From assembly GCF_016808095.1 (NCBI RefSeq), contig NC_068977.1:28049364-28113363 (forward strand): 64,000 bases of DNA, written 5' to 3'. The notes under the pieces were generated by a model. That model ran no database searches. It was not told the origin of the DNA and saw only the letters and a list, made by a program, of their open reading frames with translations. This DNA comes from Vigna angularis (Eukaryota; Streptophyta; Magnoliopsida; Fabales; Fabaceae). The translations under genes were made by a program, and so were the position numbers. Numbering within the stretch: the first letter of the stretch is position 1; every line of letters begins with the position of its first letter. Shown here piece by piece: positions 36,494 to 47,743 of the stretch.

Positions 36494-37480
36494 ATATCAA
36501 CATCTTAGTTAATTTCTTATAAAATAAAACTCAATAAATTTATCATATTAATTAGTGTAATCTGCTTTCAAACTTACGAAAATGAGTATGTTTCAAAAAA
36601 TTATTGCCAAGTCATGTTGAAAGTAGAATTCTTTTTTTGAGTCACGACTTTTAACTTCCTTTAAGATGTAAATCAAAGTTATATGATTTTACTATAGTGA
36701 AATTTTAAAGTTACATTAGATGGCGTGTTAGCCTGTACAATTTTAATTGTCAAGAAAATTATATAAAAATCGACCTTAGATGTGTACCTATAACTAAAGT
36801 AAAGGTTGAATTCGTGCTTAGATCCACGATCTTAATTAAAAAATAATTACGTTAATTAAAGTCGTAACTTATATACAACTTTACCTAAAAATAATTACAT
36901 TGAGGTGTAGATGTAAGACTTTGTTTCATGTACTTCTAATTATGGTATCAGGTGTTAATGCAATGTCGGAGGGTGTAATTAACTAGTGGCTATTAATTTC
37001 ATATTCGTGTGCAACAATAATTAGATTTTTATTAAAGAAAACAAAATTAATAATACTTTAAAACACAACTTTAATAGCAGAACATTAACAGTGTGAATGC
37101 TAACTTTTGTAATCTTACTTTTGTTTTCAAGGCAATGCCTCAAAACATTGGAGTCTCTAAAATACATCACATAAATTAAACTTGTATGGATAAAATAGTT
37201 TATAATTTTATGTGGAACACTTTCTTTATGTGCTTTTTAAGAAGGTGACATTTCTTTTTCTCAACTCTTTGTTCACATTCATTCATCACACTGAAATAAC
37301 AAAATACTGGTAATTAATTAAAACACATAGTTGGTTCATCTTATTATATCAAATAATTATCATCTAATGACATTAACATATATCTAACAAAAGATAGCAT
37401 AAGTATTAGGACTATATTTAGTAGAAAAATTAGAAAAATATTGAATAATAATTACAAATACTGGAATAAAAAAATTAATA
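36494..37480. other. AT-rich intergenic DNA, nothing recognised
   Basis: No gene, tandem repeat or transposon end was seen in this stretch. Confidence 0.55.
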
Positions 37481-38168
37481 CTGTCAAAACGGGTCAACCG
37501 ACCCAATCTGGTCCGATCTACCACGGGTTAGACACTTAGTGAATCAACCCAATCCGACTTATTTATTAACAAGCCGAGAAAATTTGAATCCGACCCGACT
37601 CATCACGGGTTGATTGGTTAAACGGTTGACCCACTACTCACTTAATTACAAGTTTTTTTTTATTCCAGAAAAAATAATATTTTTTTCTAATTTAATCTAA
37701 ATACATTTCAATCCAAAATGATGTTAAACGTTAGAGACAATTCTGATAGATATATTATATTTATCTTATTTTTATTTTTTATCTTTAGATAGTTTGTTAT
37801 TATTTTTTATTTGTATTTTGACAATTTTGTTAAATACGACCAATTTAAAGTATATAAGTGGGTGCAAATCTCATCTTACAAGCGGATTTAGTGAGATTGA
37901 GTTAGGTTTAAAGTCTACTTCTTAACATAATTCAAAATAAAAAATATATATACAATCCAAAATCATTTTAAACTTCAAATATAATCCAAAAATAAGCTAA
38001 ACAAATTAAGTGGATTGATGAACCAACCAGCTTACCACGGGTTCAACCCGGGTGAGTCAGGTTCTTAGTGGACCGAATTCAAAATTGACCGATATCAAAA
38101 TTTTATTTTTTTTTCAATCCAACCCGTAGTGGATCGGATTGGCTCACAGATTTCAACCCACTTTAACA
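37481..38168. mobile_element. hAT-like non-autonomous element rich in CGGGT/ACCCG words
   Basis: The left end 'ctgtcaaaacgggtcaaccg' and the reverse complement of the right end ('aatgttaaagtgggttgaaa') form imperfect inverted ends. The interior carries repeated ACCCG/CGGGT words typical of plant hAT MITE-like repeats. No clear 8-bp target duplication was found. A TRIM LTR piece sits inside it. Confidence 0.5.
37850..37926 (+). mobile_element. TRIM LTR fragment (3' part)
   Basis: 'tataagtgggtgcaaatctc' through 'tctacttcttaaca' matches the 3' two thirds of the TRIM LTR at 14155-14273. It is nested in the hAT-like element. Confidence 0.8.
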
Positions 38169-40367
38169 TTACTAAAAAAATATTAAACCTATAGTTAATA
38201 TTTTTATGAATAAAAATGTATAAATATATTGAGTGTAAAAGAGAGTTGAAACTAGATAAATTAGACGTATAAAATTGTATTTGTTTATTGTGTTGATGAG
38301 GGAGCTTATATATGTTTTCGAAAGTGTGGATGTTTACATTGTGGAATTTGAACAGTGATGAGAGATTAAGCAAGAAAAGTGGCCGGTTAATCTGTTTCTT
38401 CAAAGCTGCAGCAACTCATCACAATTTTAATTTTGTTATTTTTGGAAACACTTTTATATACTGTTTAGATTACACCTTTGATTGCTGCATAATTTTAAAA
38501 TTCTAACATCATTACCTAAACAATAATCAACGCATATTTTATGTTTTAGGAATTCACGCATTAATTGTATATCATATAGTACGTGTGATCAGTGTGAAAT
38601 TTCATTTCATAATATAAACTGTACAGAAAGTCAAAGCGACGTAATGTTTGTAAAAAAGAGCACTGCAGATTCCATGGTTGAATATTAATGGCAGTTGAAG
38701 AAGATGTAAAAAACTATCATAAAATAATAAATAAAATATTCTTGGAACTCATGAAAAATATAACAAAAGTTGACTATGTCACTTCTCTTTTGAATTATTA
38801 AAATATTTTTAGTTCAGTAGATATTTGGTTTTAAAAATTTTATAATTATTAAAAAATATATTCTTTGACATTGAAATTTTGTTTATATCATATTGATATA
38901 AATTTCATATCCACTAAATTTTGAGAATAAACATATGTTTTAACTTTTAAAAAGAAGAAAGTCAAATTTATGCTGTGTTATTGTTGTAACATGGACGATA
39001 ATTAGTTATTTATTGAAGAAGATTATGAGATAAAAATGAGAGATAATAAAGATGTGTATATTTCTTTAATATGGATAAATTAGTGAAAAAATATTAATTT
39101 TAGTGAACTTTTATATAAAATATTCTTTTATTAATGATAACAAATATATCAAATAAGAATAATTACATTATTTTAATTCATTCAGTACAGAAAAAAAAAA
39201 CATGTAGCATTGTGTGAGTACAAGACTTTGACTTGTGTCTTGTGTCTTGTCATAATATCGAACATCATCTTAACCTCGAAATTTTACATCAGAATTCCAA
39301 ATCTTATATATCAGTTCCTAAATAGGTGTTATGAATTTTAATTACATTTGCATTTTTCATCACGATGTTCATGAATTTTAATTTAAACAAATAAAAAAGC
39401 ATTTAAAAGAAAAAGTATTATTAGTATTTAATTTATACATTCTTAGTCAAAATCTTTGATTTTTCAGTAAGAAAAATATGATAAAATTATGTTAAAAGAA
39501 TATACATAAATTCTCTAATGGGACCATGCAAGAGCATGACATACAACTAAGCAAAGTTCTCTCAATGACACAGTTGAATGATCTGCTAAAAAACAAATAT
39601 AGCTTTTCTTAAAAAAAATAATATATGCTTGATGATATGATTGTAGGGAGGCTGATCAACACACAGATAGATATCTCCATAGTGATAAGATATCGTCCGT
39701 TTTGAGTCAAGCCCTCATGGATTTGTTTTTGGTACCACTCTAAAAGATTTCTTATCAATAAAAGTATATTATGTATATATAAACTCATGTTCATCTCTTA
39801 TTTTATCCGATGTAAGACTTTGTTTGTACTCAACAATGGAAAAACTAGTTAATTGTGCTACGATTCAAAAATCTATAATTTTGTTTTACATGCAGGTCAA
39901 CTTCCTTTTCGTTATATTTTGTAGCCACTAAACCAAACAAAACTGCTTAAAGGAATACACACAGAAATAAAATAAATAACACCAAAATGAAGATTCAACC
40001 ATTCCTGTTTCCATATTTTACTCTTTTCTTAAATAAAGTCATCTTTTTCTACACCTATTTTTCTATTATATACATCATTCTCTGTTCTCTGCCATACGAT
40101 TTTCTAAACTTAGTCAATCTATTTTTTTAATAATTTTAATATAATAAAATATTTTTCTTCTAAACTCGAAGTTGTATGGTTTACTTTTTCTTATAGCTTT
40201 ACGTTGTTATTAAACTTTATTTTGAATACTAGTTTACAGTAATAATATTTTTATTATATAAATAATTAAATCTAGTTAAATATATAAAATATATCAGATA
40301 TAATATATTAGGTCTATTCATTAACATTGTATCTCAGTTAAATTAATGACTACAATAGTTTTTTTAA

Positions 40368-40402
<35 letters not shown>

Positions 40403-41686
40403 AAAAAATTAGAGGACTTAAACATTATATATTTTAAAATATTTTGTAAATGTTGTGTTCTTTTTTTTCAAAGTTTCTTTTCAAGTTTCTAAGGACGGCA
40501 CCTAAACTTTTCACGTGTATTCTGCAAATGTTGAAACCACAGTTTTCACGACAATGACAATTATCGTTTAGTTTCAATAAAATTGCCTGTAAGAGAAGCT
40601 AGCAAGCCAGATGCCGCAAACAAAGAATGAACACGCACACGTGTATGAGATTCCCTAAACTTTTTCCTCTCAATTTTTATTTCTTTTCTTCACTTTTAAT
40701 TTTATAATTAAGAACATATAGAACACAACATGATGTTTTCGTAGGAAAACATAGCTCATAAAAACATTATAAAGTGTTAGTTTGTGGAAAATATGTTTTA
40801 TTCACATAAAATATACTACCGATTCACAGAGATTAAACATGATATTTCATATATGATTTGAATTAAATTTTAAGCTTTTTTAAAAATAAAATATAAAATA
40901 TGTATTTTTTTAATGTTTTGGCATGCTTATTTTATTAAACTGTTTTTTATTTAATAAAAAAGGTATATATAAAAGTGATTTTTTTCGAAAACTAATACTT
41001 TCTCTTTTCATTTATAATAAGAAAAAATAAATACATTTTTTATTATCAAATATAAATAAATTTCAGTTATTTATACTTCATTTAATGATATTCTTTTTTC
41101 TAAAATACTCTCATTTAAATTAATATTGCACATTATCATTTCTGTTTGTTGTTTAATGAGATTATACTAGTGTTTAAAAAATAACTAATTTTAAAATAAT
41201 TTTTAGGGATGCATATCATGAATGAAGATGATTAGCAAAAAATTTCCATCAACTTTAAACATATTTGACGTTTTAAAGATTGATGAGAAGATTTTAAATT
41301 TAAGAAATTGATAATATTACTTAAAATCTAAAATAATGATATTTTATATATTAAATGATAAAATTGAAATATATTTCTATTCTTTTAGGATAAATTAGTT
41401 TAAAAACAAATAAAAAGGATAAAAGAATAAAATATTTCTTTAAAGACATGTGGTAGAAAAATAAATATGAATAAAAAAATAAATTAAGTTGAAATGAAAC
41501 AAATTGATAAAATAATAAATTAACTCTCTATGCACATATGATAATAAAATAAATATAAAAAAAAAAGTAAACTACCAATGTGAAATAACTAAAAAAATCA
41601 ATTTTTTAGAACACTTTTATCAACAAAATAAACCTAGATAATAAAATAAAATTTTAGTTTCTTTTTTCTTATATTATAGATTATAT
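38169..41686. other. AT-rich intergenic DNA, no gene seen
   Basis: No protein-like frame. There is a short (AT)n at 40366-40390 followed by T and A runs. The short stretch at 40490-40660 is less AT-rich and contains an 'acacgtgt' G-box-like word, but I cannot tie it to any gene. Confidence 0.6.
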
Positions 41687-41786
41687 ATACACCAGTGCAG
41701 AATTGGCCTTTAACACACCCGGTAGACGTCGGACCACAAAATAACCAACGTAAATTATTGAACGGTGGCATGTTCGTAAATAAGTT

Positions 41787-41877
41787 GGACACATAGACGT
41801 CTGTTAGGAGGGGCACCAACGTCTATAATATTATAGACGTCGGTGCCCCTCCTAACAAACGCCTATGTGTTTGACAA
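41787..41877. repeat. Near-perfect 90-bp palindrome in the CACTA-like element
   Basis: Centred at about 41831: the left arm containing 'ctgttaggaggggcaccaac' plus GTCTATAAT is mirrored by the right arm, with about two mismatches in the inner 30 bp of each arm. Confidence 0.88.
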
Positions 41878-42060
41878 GTAGATGAAAAGTTCTTTTTTTC
41901 CGTCATATAGACGTCTGATCCTGCCACCCCGACGTCTATATACGATTATAGACGTCGGTGTCCCTCCTAACAGACGTGTATATGTCTGACAGGTAGATGA
42001 AAAGTTCTTTTTTTTCCGCCATATAGACGTCTGATCCCGTCATTCGACGTCTAAATGGCC
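41832..42060. repeat. 115-bp tandem repeat (two copies) with GACGTC words
   Basis: The unit starts 'tatagacgtcggtgcccctc' at 41832 and recurs at 41947 with small changes. Each copy contains 'gtagatgaaaagttcttttt' and ends near a GACGTCTA word. Confidence 0.85.
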
Positions 42061-42369
42061 TGACAGGGTAGGTGAAAAGTTGTTTTGGACGTCATATTAG
42101 TTAGGGCTTCGACGTCTAGGCGAGAATAGACGTCGATGCCCTTTGTGTTCGACGTCTTGTTTGTTGTTAAATCAGAAATCAAACCCGTGGTTACGCACAA
42201 TCGTCTTCCTTCTCACCTTTTCTCTCCGGAGCATTGTATTTCTAGGTGCGTTTTTTTCTCTTTTGAACTGTTTAAACTTATTTTTACTCCGATTAAATTA
42301 GTCTTTGATGGATTATCTTCCATTTGAACCAATTAAAATGAGTTTTTGTTGTGTTTTGATGTAGTTTTT

Positions 42370-42657
42370 CTCGTGTCTTTGGGTAGCGTAGTAGCACATT
42401 CTCCCTTTGCTAGTTTCCTCATAAGAAAAGCTTGTGTCTTTTGGATGTCTTATAGCGTTTCAACCCAAAACCGAACCTGGGTTCTTGCCTAGTTCTTATG
42501 TCATCGTATTCGTTTTCATTACCGGTTGGAATGGAACTAAGCAAGGACCCAGATTCGGTTTTCGGTTGAAATGCCATAAGAAGTCCAAAAGACGTAACCT
42601 TTTCTATCACGAAACTAGCAAAGGAAGAATGTGCTACTACGCTACCAAAGACACGAG
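42370..42657. repeat. Foldback with about 125-bp arms and a 38-bp loop
   Basis: The left arm (42370-42495, starting 'ctcgtgtctttgggtagcgt') and the right arm (42534-42657, ending 'acgctaccaaagacacgag') are inverted copies that differ at scattered positions and by a few small gaps. Either strand's transcript would form one long hairpin. It lies inside the CACTA-like element. The 140-codon frame crossing it is a by-product of the repeat and is not called as a gene. Confidence 0.9.
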
Positions 42658-42858
42658 TTGCAGTAGATGTCTGTTAATGCCATGTCCGATGTCTATAGTG
42701 TCCTTAGACGGCGGTAAATGCATATTCGACGTCTATAAAGACGTTGAACTTGTGGAGTCCAACGTCCCATTAACGTCACCCATAAAGACGTCGGATTTGG
42801 ATCCGACGACAAAAGTTCAAAATAACATACGTCTAAAGCCCTTTCTACGCTGGTGATA

Positions 42859-43276
42859 ATAGAATAATATTTTCTTTTCTTATATTATAATATTAGAAAA
42901 ATATATCTCTTTTCTATTTTTAAAAATAAAAAAACTAAAATATTTCGAACTAGTTTTGATATTCCACTTTCAATTTCTATTACTCATGTTTATTTCTCCT
43001 CCCCTGCTTTTGTTCACTGAAAAATCAGTTCTTGAACAACATTCGAGAAAATTAATATTAATACGTTACCCTATAGAAAATAAAAGAAGGAATGCAACTT
43101 TTAGGGAAAAAAACAATATCCTTTAAACAATTTAAAATCTTTAGGTAAAATAAATTATATAGAAAATATTCATTTTATAATATAGCTCTTTATCCCTATT
43201 TAATTTTAAAAAAATAACTATTATAAACGCATGTATCTGTTGAATGAACACAAAAACGCACACACGTATAAGCCTC
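42859..43276. other. AT-rich spacer, nothing recognised
   Basis: It lies between the CACTA-like element and the truncated gypsy polyprotein. No gene or repeat is supported. Confidence 0.55.
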
Positions 43277-44412
43277 CCGGTCTCTGATGCTCTATCTTAG
43301 CCTTCTGACACGTTAAACAAGAGGCAACAAACTGAGCTACATCTCTCTTCATACCGGACCACCAAAAAGACTCCTTGAGGTCTTGATACATTTTAGTCAT
43401 GCCAGGATGCATGCTAAAACGACTTTTATGACCTTCCTCCATGATTAACTTCTTCAATCCCGAATTGCTAGGGATACAAACTCTGCCTTTGAACCTCAAA
43501 ATATCATCAACCCCCAAGGTAAAATCTTTACCTTGTTCAGTCCCCATCAAACTGGCTGACGTTTGGAGCTCAACATCTTTTGACTGCTCTTCTTTAACAC
43601 GCTTCAATAAGTCATTAGACACCACCAAATTACTGCATCTGATGCTGTCAGCTTCAAATTCTACCTGCAACCTCAAATCTCTGAAGCTTTCTACCAGCCC
43701 CAACTCTCTTACCATTAAGGCTGAAATGTGCACTGACTTCCTACTCAATGCATCTGCCACCACATTAGCTTTTCCAGGGTGATAGAGGAGATCAAAATCA
43801 AAATCTTTAAGGAATTCCATCCATCTTCTTTGCCTCATATTAAGCTCCTTCTGATCAAAGAGGTATTTCAAGCTCTTATGATCACTTAAAACCTGAAATT
43901 GTGCACCATACAGGTAGTGCCTCAAAATCTTCAAAGCAAATACAACCGCCGCCAATTCCAAGTCATGAGTGGGGTAATTCTTCTCATGAACCTTGAGTTG
44001 TCTTGACGCATACGCCACTACCCTCTTCTCCTGCATCAGCACACACCCTAATCCCTGATGAGAGGCATCACAGAAAACCTCAAAAGATTTACATGTGTTA
44101 GGGATAACCAAAACTGGAGCGCTAGTCAACTTTTGCTTTAGTTCTTGAAAGCTGACTTCACACTTGTCAGTCCAAACAAAAGGCTTATCTTTTCTGGTCA
44201 ATTGCGTCAACGACGTTACTATTCTGGCAAAGTTTTTGATAAAAAGGCGATAATAGCCCGCCAAACCCACAAAACTCCTTACTTCAGTAACAGTCTTTGG
44301 CTTTTCCCACTGAAGTACAGCTTGTACCTTAGCTGGATCCACAGCGATTCCACTAGCTGAAATGACATGCCCCAGAAAAGGAACTTCTTCCATCCAAAAC
44401 TCACACTTAGAG
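43277..44412 (-). pseudogene. Ty3/gypsy polyprotein fragment: RT end, RNase H, integrase zinc region
   Basis: An open minus-strand frame runs from the end of reverse transcriptase ([17 protein letters not shown]) through the connection ([18 protein letters not shown]), RNase H ([15 protein letters not shown]; later [11 protein letters not shown]) and the spacer ending [10 protein letters not shown]. It finishes in the integrase HHCC zinc finger ([11 protein letters not shown] ... [16 protein letters not shown]). RNase H acidic residues are kept. The YxDD polymerase core is missing because the sequence is broken at 44412 by an LTR, and the integrase core is missing after 43277. This is a retrotransposon piece of chromovirus (Tekay/Del-like) type, not a functional gene, though surprisingly free of stops over about 370 codons. 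Confidence 0.9.
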
Positions 44413-46166
44413 TATTAGGGTTTCTCCCTAGAAATTACATAGAATTTAAAGCTTTAAACGTACAAAAGTTCATCAAAGCTAACTAATAAAAGCTAGCGAA
44501 TCTAAGCTGCAGCATTGTCTTCCCCATCAAGTACTGTTTCCAACGTATCCTCCTTGCCATCTGCTCCCGTATAACGAATTATACGATCATCGCACATACC
44601 CAAACACAAACAAGTAGGGTAAGCTAACATGCAACCAATCATTTATAAAACATGCATGCAAACCTCATATAATAATTATGTCAGACATACTCATACCATC
44701 ATACAACAATCACATCATACATACTCATTTATTACTTTAATACACATGATACAATGACATCACAAGACTTGTTACTTTATACCCCGACTCGTCCGGACTA
44801 GAATGATTACCGAGCTATGGCGGGTCTTGCACTCGTGGTGGCTTTTTGAAACTTGGGCACTACCGCCCGACACTACCGCCTTATGAAACTTGGGCACTAC
44901 CGCCCGACCACCGTCACGAGGTTAATCCGTCATCACTCACCTTGAATCATATGGAAGCACCCAAAACTAGGACCTCCTGCTACTCCTCACCACATGGTTC
45001 AATCCTCTCTACATGAGAAGAAAGACCATTGGAGTTTCAGGATGACCCCCAAAACTGAGCTACCATGCAATCATTCTATACACCCCCAAATCACCACCAT
45101 GTATCCTCTCCTTGAGGATCATGGAATTACGGATATGAACCATACTATCACTTTGAAACTTAACCCAAGACATGAATAACCAGATACTATCATATTATCA
45201 CAGTGAATCCAACATATCTCATGCATTCACATACTTCCCACATAAATCACATCATTATAGTTCACAACCATGTTCAGATGCATAATTCAAATGCAATAAA
45301 ATCCAATCATTTTAGAAATTATACAAACTGAATATATCACAAAATAAATTAACAGTACATAATCTGTTCAATAGGATTTAAGTTAAAAACTTGTCGAGTA
45401 GACTTCCAAAAAAGAGAGGTGCGTCACAATGGACAACTTAAGTACCAAATCTTTTCTTAGCCAAAGCGTTCCTCAACTAGTTTTTAACAAATTTCTTATT
45501 TACAGATTCAAAACAACAACATATAATATTTTCAATATATATAAACATACAGTAAGCATTAACAATATTCACACATAATTTCAAAACATGAATAGTAATA
45601 AAACAGTACTAAATCATAATATAAAAGCTTAGAAAAGTTAGCTCCCCTACCTCTATTCCAGACTTAATCTCTTGCTCCGAATTTGTTTGCCCAAAAACTC
45701 TTCAGAACCTCTACTCTTCTTGCAACTAAAAATTTCTCCCTAACTCTTTCTTCTATATTTCTCAAGCTCTCACTTGATTCCTCTTTTCTTGGTGTAGAAT
45801 ACCCTTCCCTCCCATGGCTATTTATAGGTAAAAAATTTTACTATTCATTAATTATTTTAATATTATTTATTATTTTTACTAATTAAATCTGAACCTAATT
45901 CCATCCATGCTAAGGAATCCTAATTTCTTCCATGCTAAGAAATTCTTATTATTTTTTTTTACTATTCACTATTCACTTTTTACTATTCACTTTTTACTAT
46001 TCAATTTTCTAAAAAAAATTCTAAATAAGTTATCAAAATTTTGAAGCTCTCCTTCTAGAATTACTATAATTTTATATCCAAAATTTACATTTTTTTTCCA
46101 TTAAAATTATTATTACTAATAAAATGCTAAAATTTACTATTATAAATATTTTTCATGAGTCTTACA
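44413..46166 (-). mobile_element. 3' LTR (about 1.75 kb) of a Ty3/gypsy chromovirus
   Basis: On the minus strand the LTR starts TGTAAGACTCATG right after a purine-rich tract (GTTGGGAAGAA, plus-strand 46167-46178). That tract follows the polyprotein stop at 46211. The LTR runs down to about 44413, where reverse transcriptase coding of a second fragment begins. A TATA box (CTATAAATAG) lies at 45818-45827 on the minus strand. Two copies of a 'gaaacttgggcactaccgcc' unit lie at about 44849 and 44886. The 3' terminus (…ACCCTAATA) lacks a canonical CA, so that edge is good only to a few bases. Confidence 0.7.
45818..45827 (-). promoter_or_regulatory. TATA box of the gypsy LTR
   Basis: CTATAAATAG on the minus strand, inside the long LTR and facing the direction of the element's transcription. 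Confidence 0.6.
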
Positions 46167-46210
46167 TTCTTCCCAACAACAAAAATTTTCGACCTCGAAA
46201 ATTCTATACA

Positions 46211-46342
46211 TCAAGAAAATAGTTGAGGGTATAATTGCTTCATTTCTTCTTCTAACTCCCATGTAGAGTCACATGTTCTCCTATCCCAAACTACCCTGAC
46301 TAAATTGATAGTTTTTCCTCTAAGTTCCTTTGTTTTAGTATC
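46211..46342 (-). pseudogene. Ty3/gypsy chromodomain tail (3' part of the split integrase)
   Basis: The minus-strand frame ends with INLVRVVWDRRTCDSTWELE, then EEMKQLYPQLFS and a stop. This is the 'VxVxW...TWE-E--M---YP-LF' chromodomain signature found at the C-terminus of chromovirus integrases, which steers insertion to certain chromatin. It is the continuation of 47744-48034, separated by a 1.4-kb insertion. Confidence 0.85.
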
Positions 46343-47743
46343 TGATAATGCTAAATTTTACCATTATTTAAGCATCATTTTAGTAGCAAAATCAACTCCT
46401 TTCTAACTTGTAACTTGTTTAATCCTCTTCTTTTGTCATGTTTTCTAAATAAATGTGTTTTAGGCTACATTGATGTATTATCATCACTAATCCCCTTATT
46501 TTGTAGCTAATATTATGCTTAGAAGAACCTCCACCAATGTATAGAGCTTAACCAGCCACAAAAGCAAGTAAAACAAAAGAGAGAATTTTGGAATGCTGTG
46601 GCTGAGCGGCACAGTTTCTGTGCAGCTGAGCGCCACCCGACCAGACTAGTTATAGTTGAGCAGCACTTGATCCGACCTGCTACCGCTGAGCGGTACAAGT
46701 TTTGTGCAGCTGAGCGCCAGCTCTCTGGAATGTTGTCGCTGGCGTGCAGCTGGCGTGCAGCTGAGCGCCAGCTCTCTGGAATGCTGCCGCTGGGCTGCCG
46801 CTGGGGTGCAGCTGAGCGGTGACGCTGCTGATGTGTCAAAAATGTCTATTTATTCAATTTGTCTCAAAGCATTTGGGGTCTTTGGTTCTTTGGAGGTGCG
46901 ATTTCACGGCTGGAGCTCATGGAGGGCGTGAGGAGCTTGTGGGAACATCTCCTCCTCTTCCTTTGGGTCTCCTTCTTCTTCCATCTTCCATGTTTGTAAG
47001 CTTTAGGGTTCTCCATGGAAATGGAGAACCAAACCCATCTTTGTTGGGATTAGTTGTAGCCTTTGAATCTTGTGTAATTGTTGAATGATTTGATTATATA
47101 TATGCATTTTCTATCAATTGCTAGTATTCTTGTTTCCAATCTTAAAGCTTGCATGTAATGGGGACGTTCATGACTTGATTTTGGGGTTTTATGGATTATG
47201 GGGACGTAAGATGAAACCCAGAACTGAAATAGGAGTCCTTGTGGGTCATTGATTCTAGGGATGGAAGATGATTCACATGTTGTCTTAGATCCTAGCTCTT
47301 TAATGCGGGTTTTGCTTGTTAGATTGCCAAGGGATTGGGGTTTGATAAGGAAAACCTAGGCTCTTTCACCTAAGGGATTAGGGCTAGAGTGTTTTAGTGG
47401 ATTGACTTTAGTAAATTGATAGAGAGGAGATGAAATTGGTCATACACAAGAGTGCATTGGTGAAAACTAGCCTTAACAATGTCATTTCATACCATTTCTA
47501 GTCTTTTCCATTTCCAAGTGCCTTCAATACTAAAATCCAACCTTGTAATTATGTATGAATTTACATTTCTGCACTTGTTTTGTAAATTGATGTTATGTTC
47601 TTGAGTCTATATGAGTTGTTAATCACACAATTCTCTAGTATTACGAGTCTCTTGGGAAAACGATACCCGGTCTTACCGGTTTATTACTTGAAACGATTCG
47701 GTGCACTTGCCGAAATCGAGCCCAACAAGTTTTTGGACTAACA
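46343..47743 (+). mobile_element. 1.4-kb TG...CA element, probably a solo LTR, nested in a gypsy integrase
   Basis: It begins TGATAATGCTAAATTTTACC and ends GGACTAACA. The flanking 5-mers are GTATC (46338-46342) and ATATC (47744-47748), four of five identical. Removing the element and one copy of the duplication brings the interrupted integrase back into one frame, which supports these ends. No coding sequence is present. The right part carries the 'ggtcttaccggtttattac' and 'gtgcacttgccgaaatcgag' words common near plant LTR ends. There is no second LTR inside, so solo LTR is the best guess. A related copy in opposite orientation lies at 9403-9900. Confidence 0.75.
46600..46825. repeat. GC-rich GAGCGCC tandem repeats inside the nested element
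   Basis: The word GCAGCTGAGCGCC recurs several times. A longer unit ('gcagctgagcgccagctctc' plus tggaatg) is present twice, at about 46708 and 46759. GC content here is far above the surrounding DNA. The open frames in both directions across it reflect the repeat, not a gene. Confidence 0.85.

Larger units (their letters stand above)
41690..42855. mobile_element. CACTA-like non-autonomous element with CACCAG ends
   Basis: The left end CACCAGTGCAGAATTGGCC and the reverse complement of the right end CACCAGCGTAGAAAGGGC form inverted repeats that continue with TTTA and a shared AGACGT word. A 3-bp duplication ATA flanks both sides (41687-41689, 42856-42858), which fits the CACTA superfamily. The GACGTCTATA word recurs many times near both ends as subterminal repeats. 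There is no transposase frame. The interior holds a large palindrome, a 115-bp tandem repeat and a 125-bp-arm foldback. The superfamily call is inference; the ends and duplication are seen directly. Confidence 0.75.

Noticed and set aside
42434..42856. 140-codon open frame in the CACTA-like element
   Set aside because: It runs across both arms of the foldback and the terminal repeat. The similar frame on the other strand is what an inverted repeat would give.
46519..46839. 106-codon minus-strand frame with repeated SIPESWRSAA-like words
   Set aside because: It results from GC-rich GAGCGCC tandem repeats in the nested element. All frames there are open because of composition.
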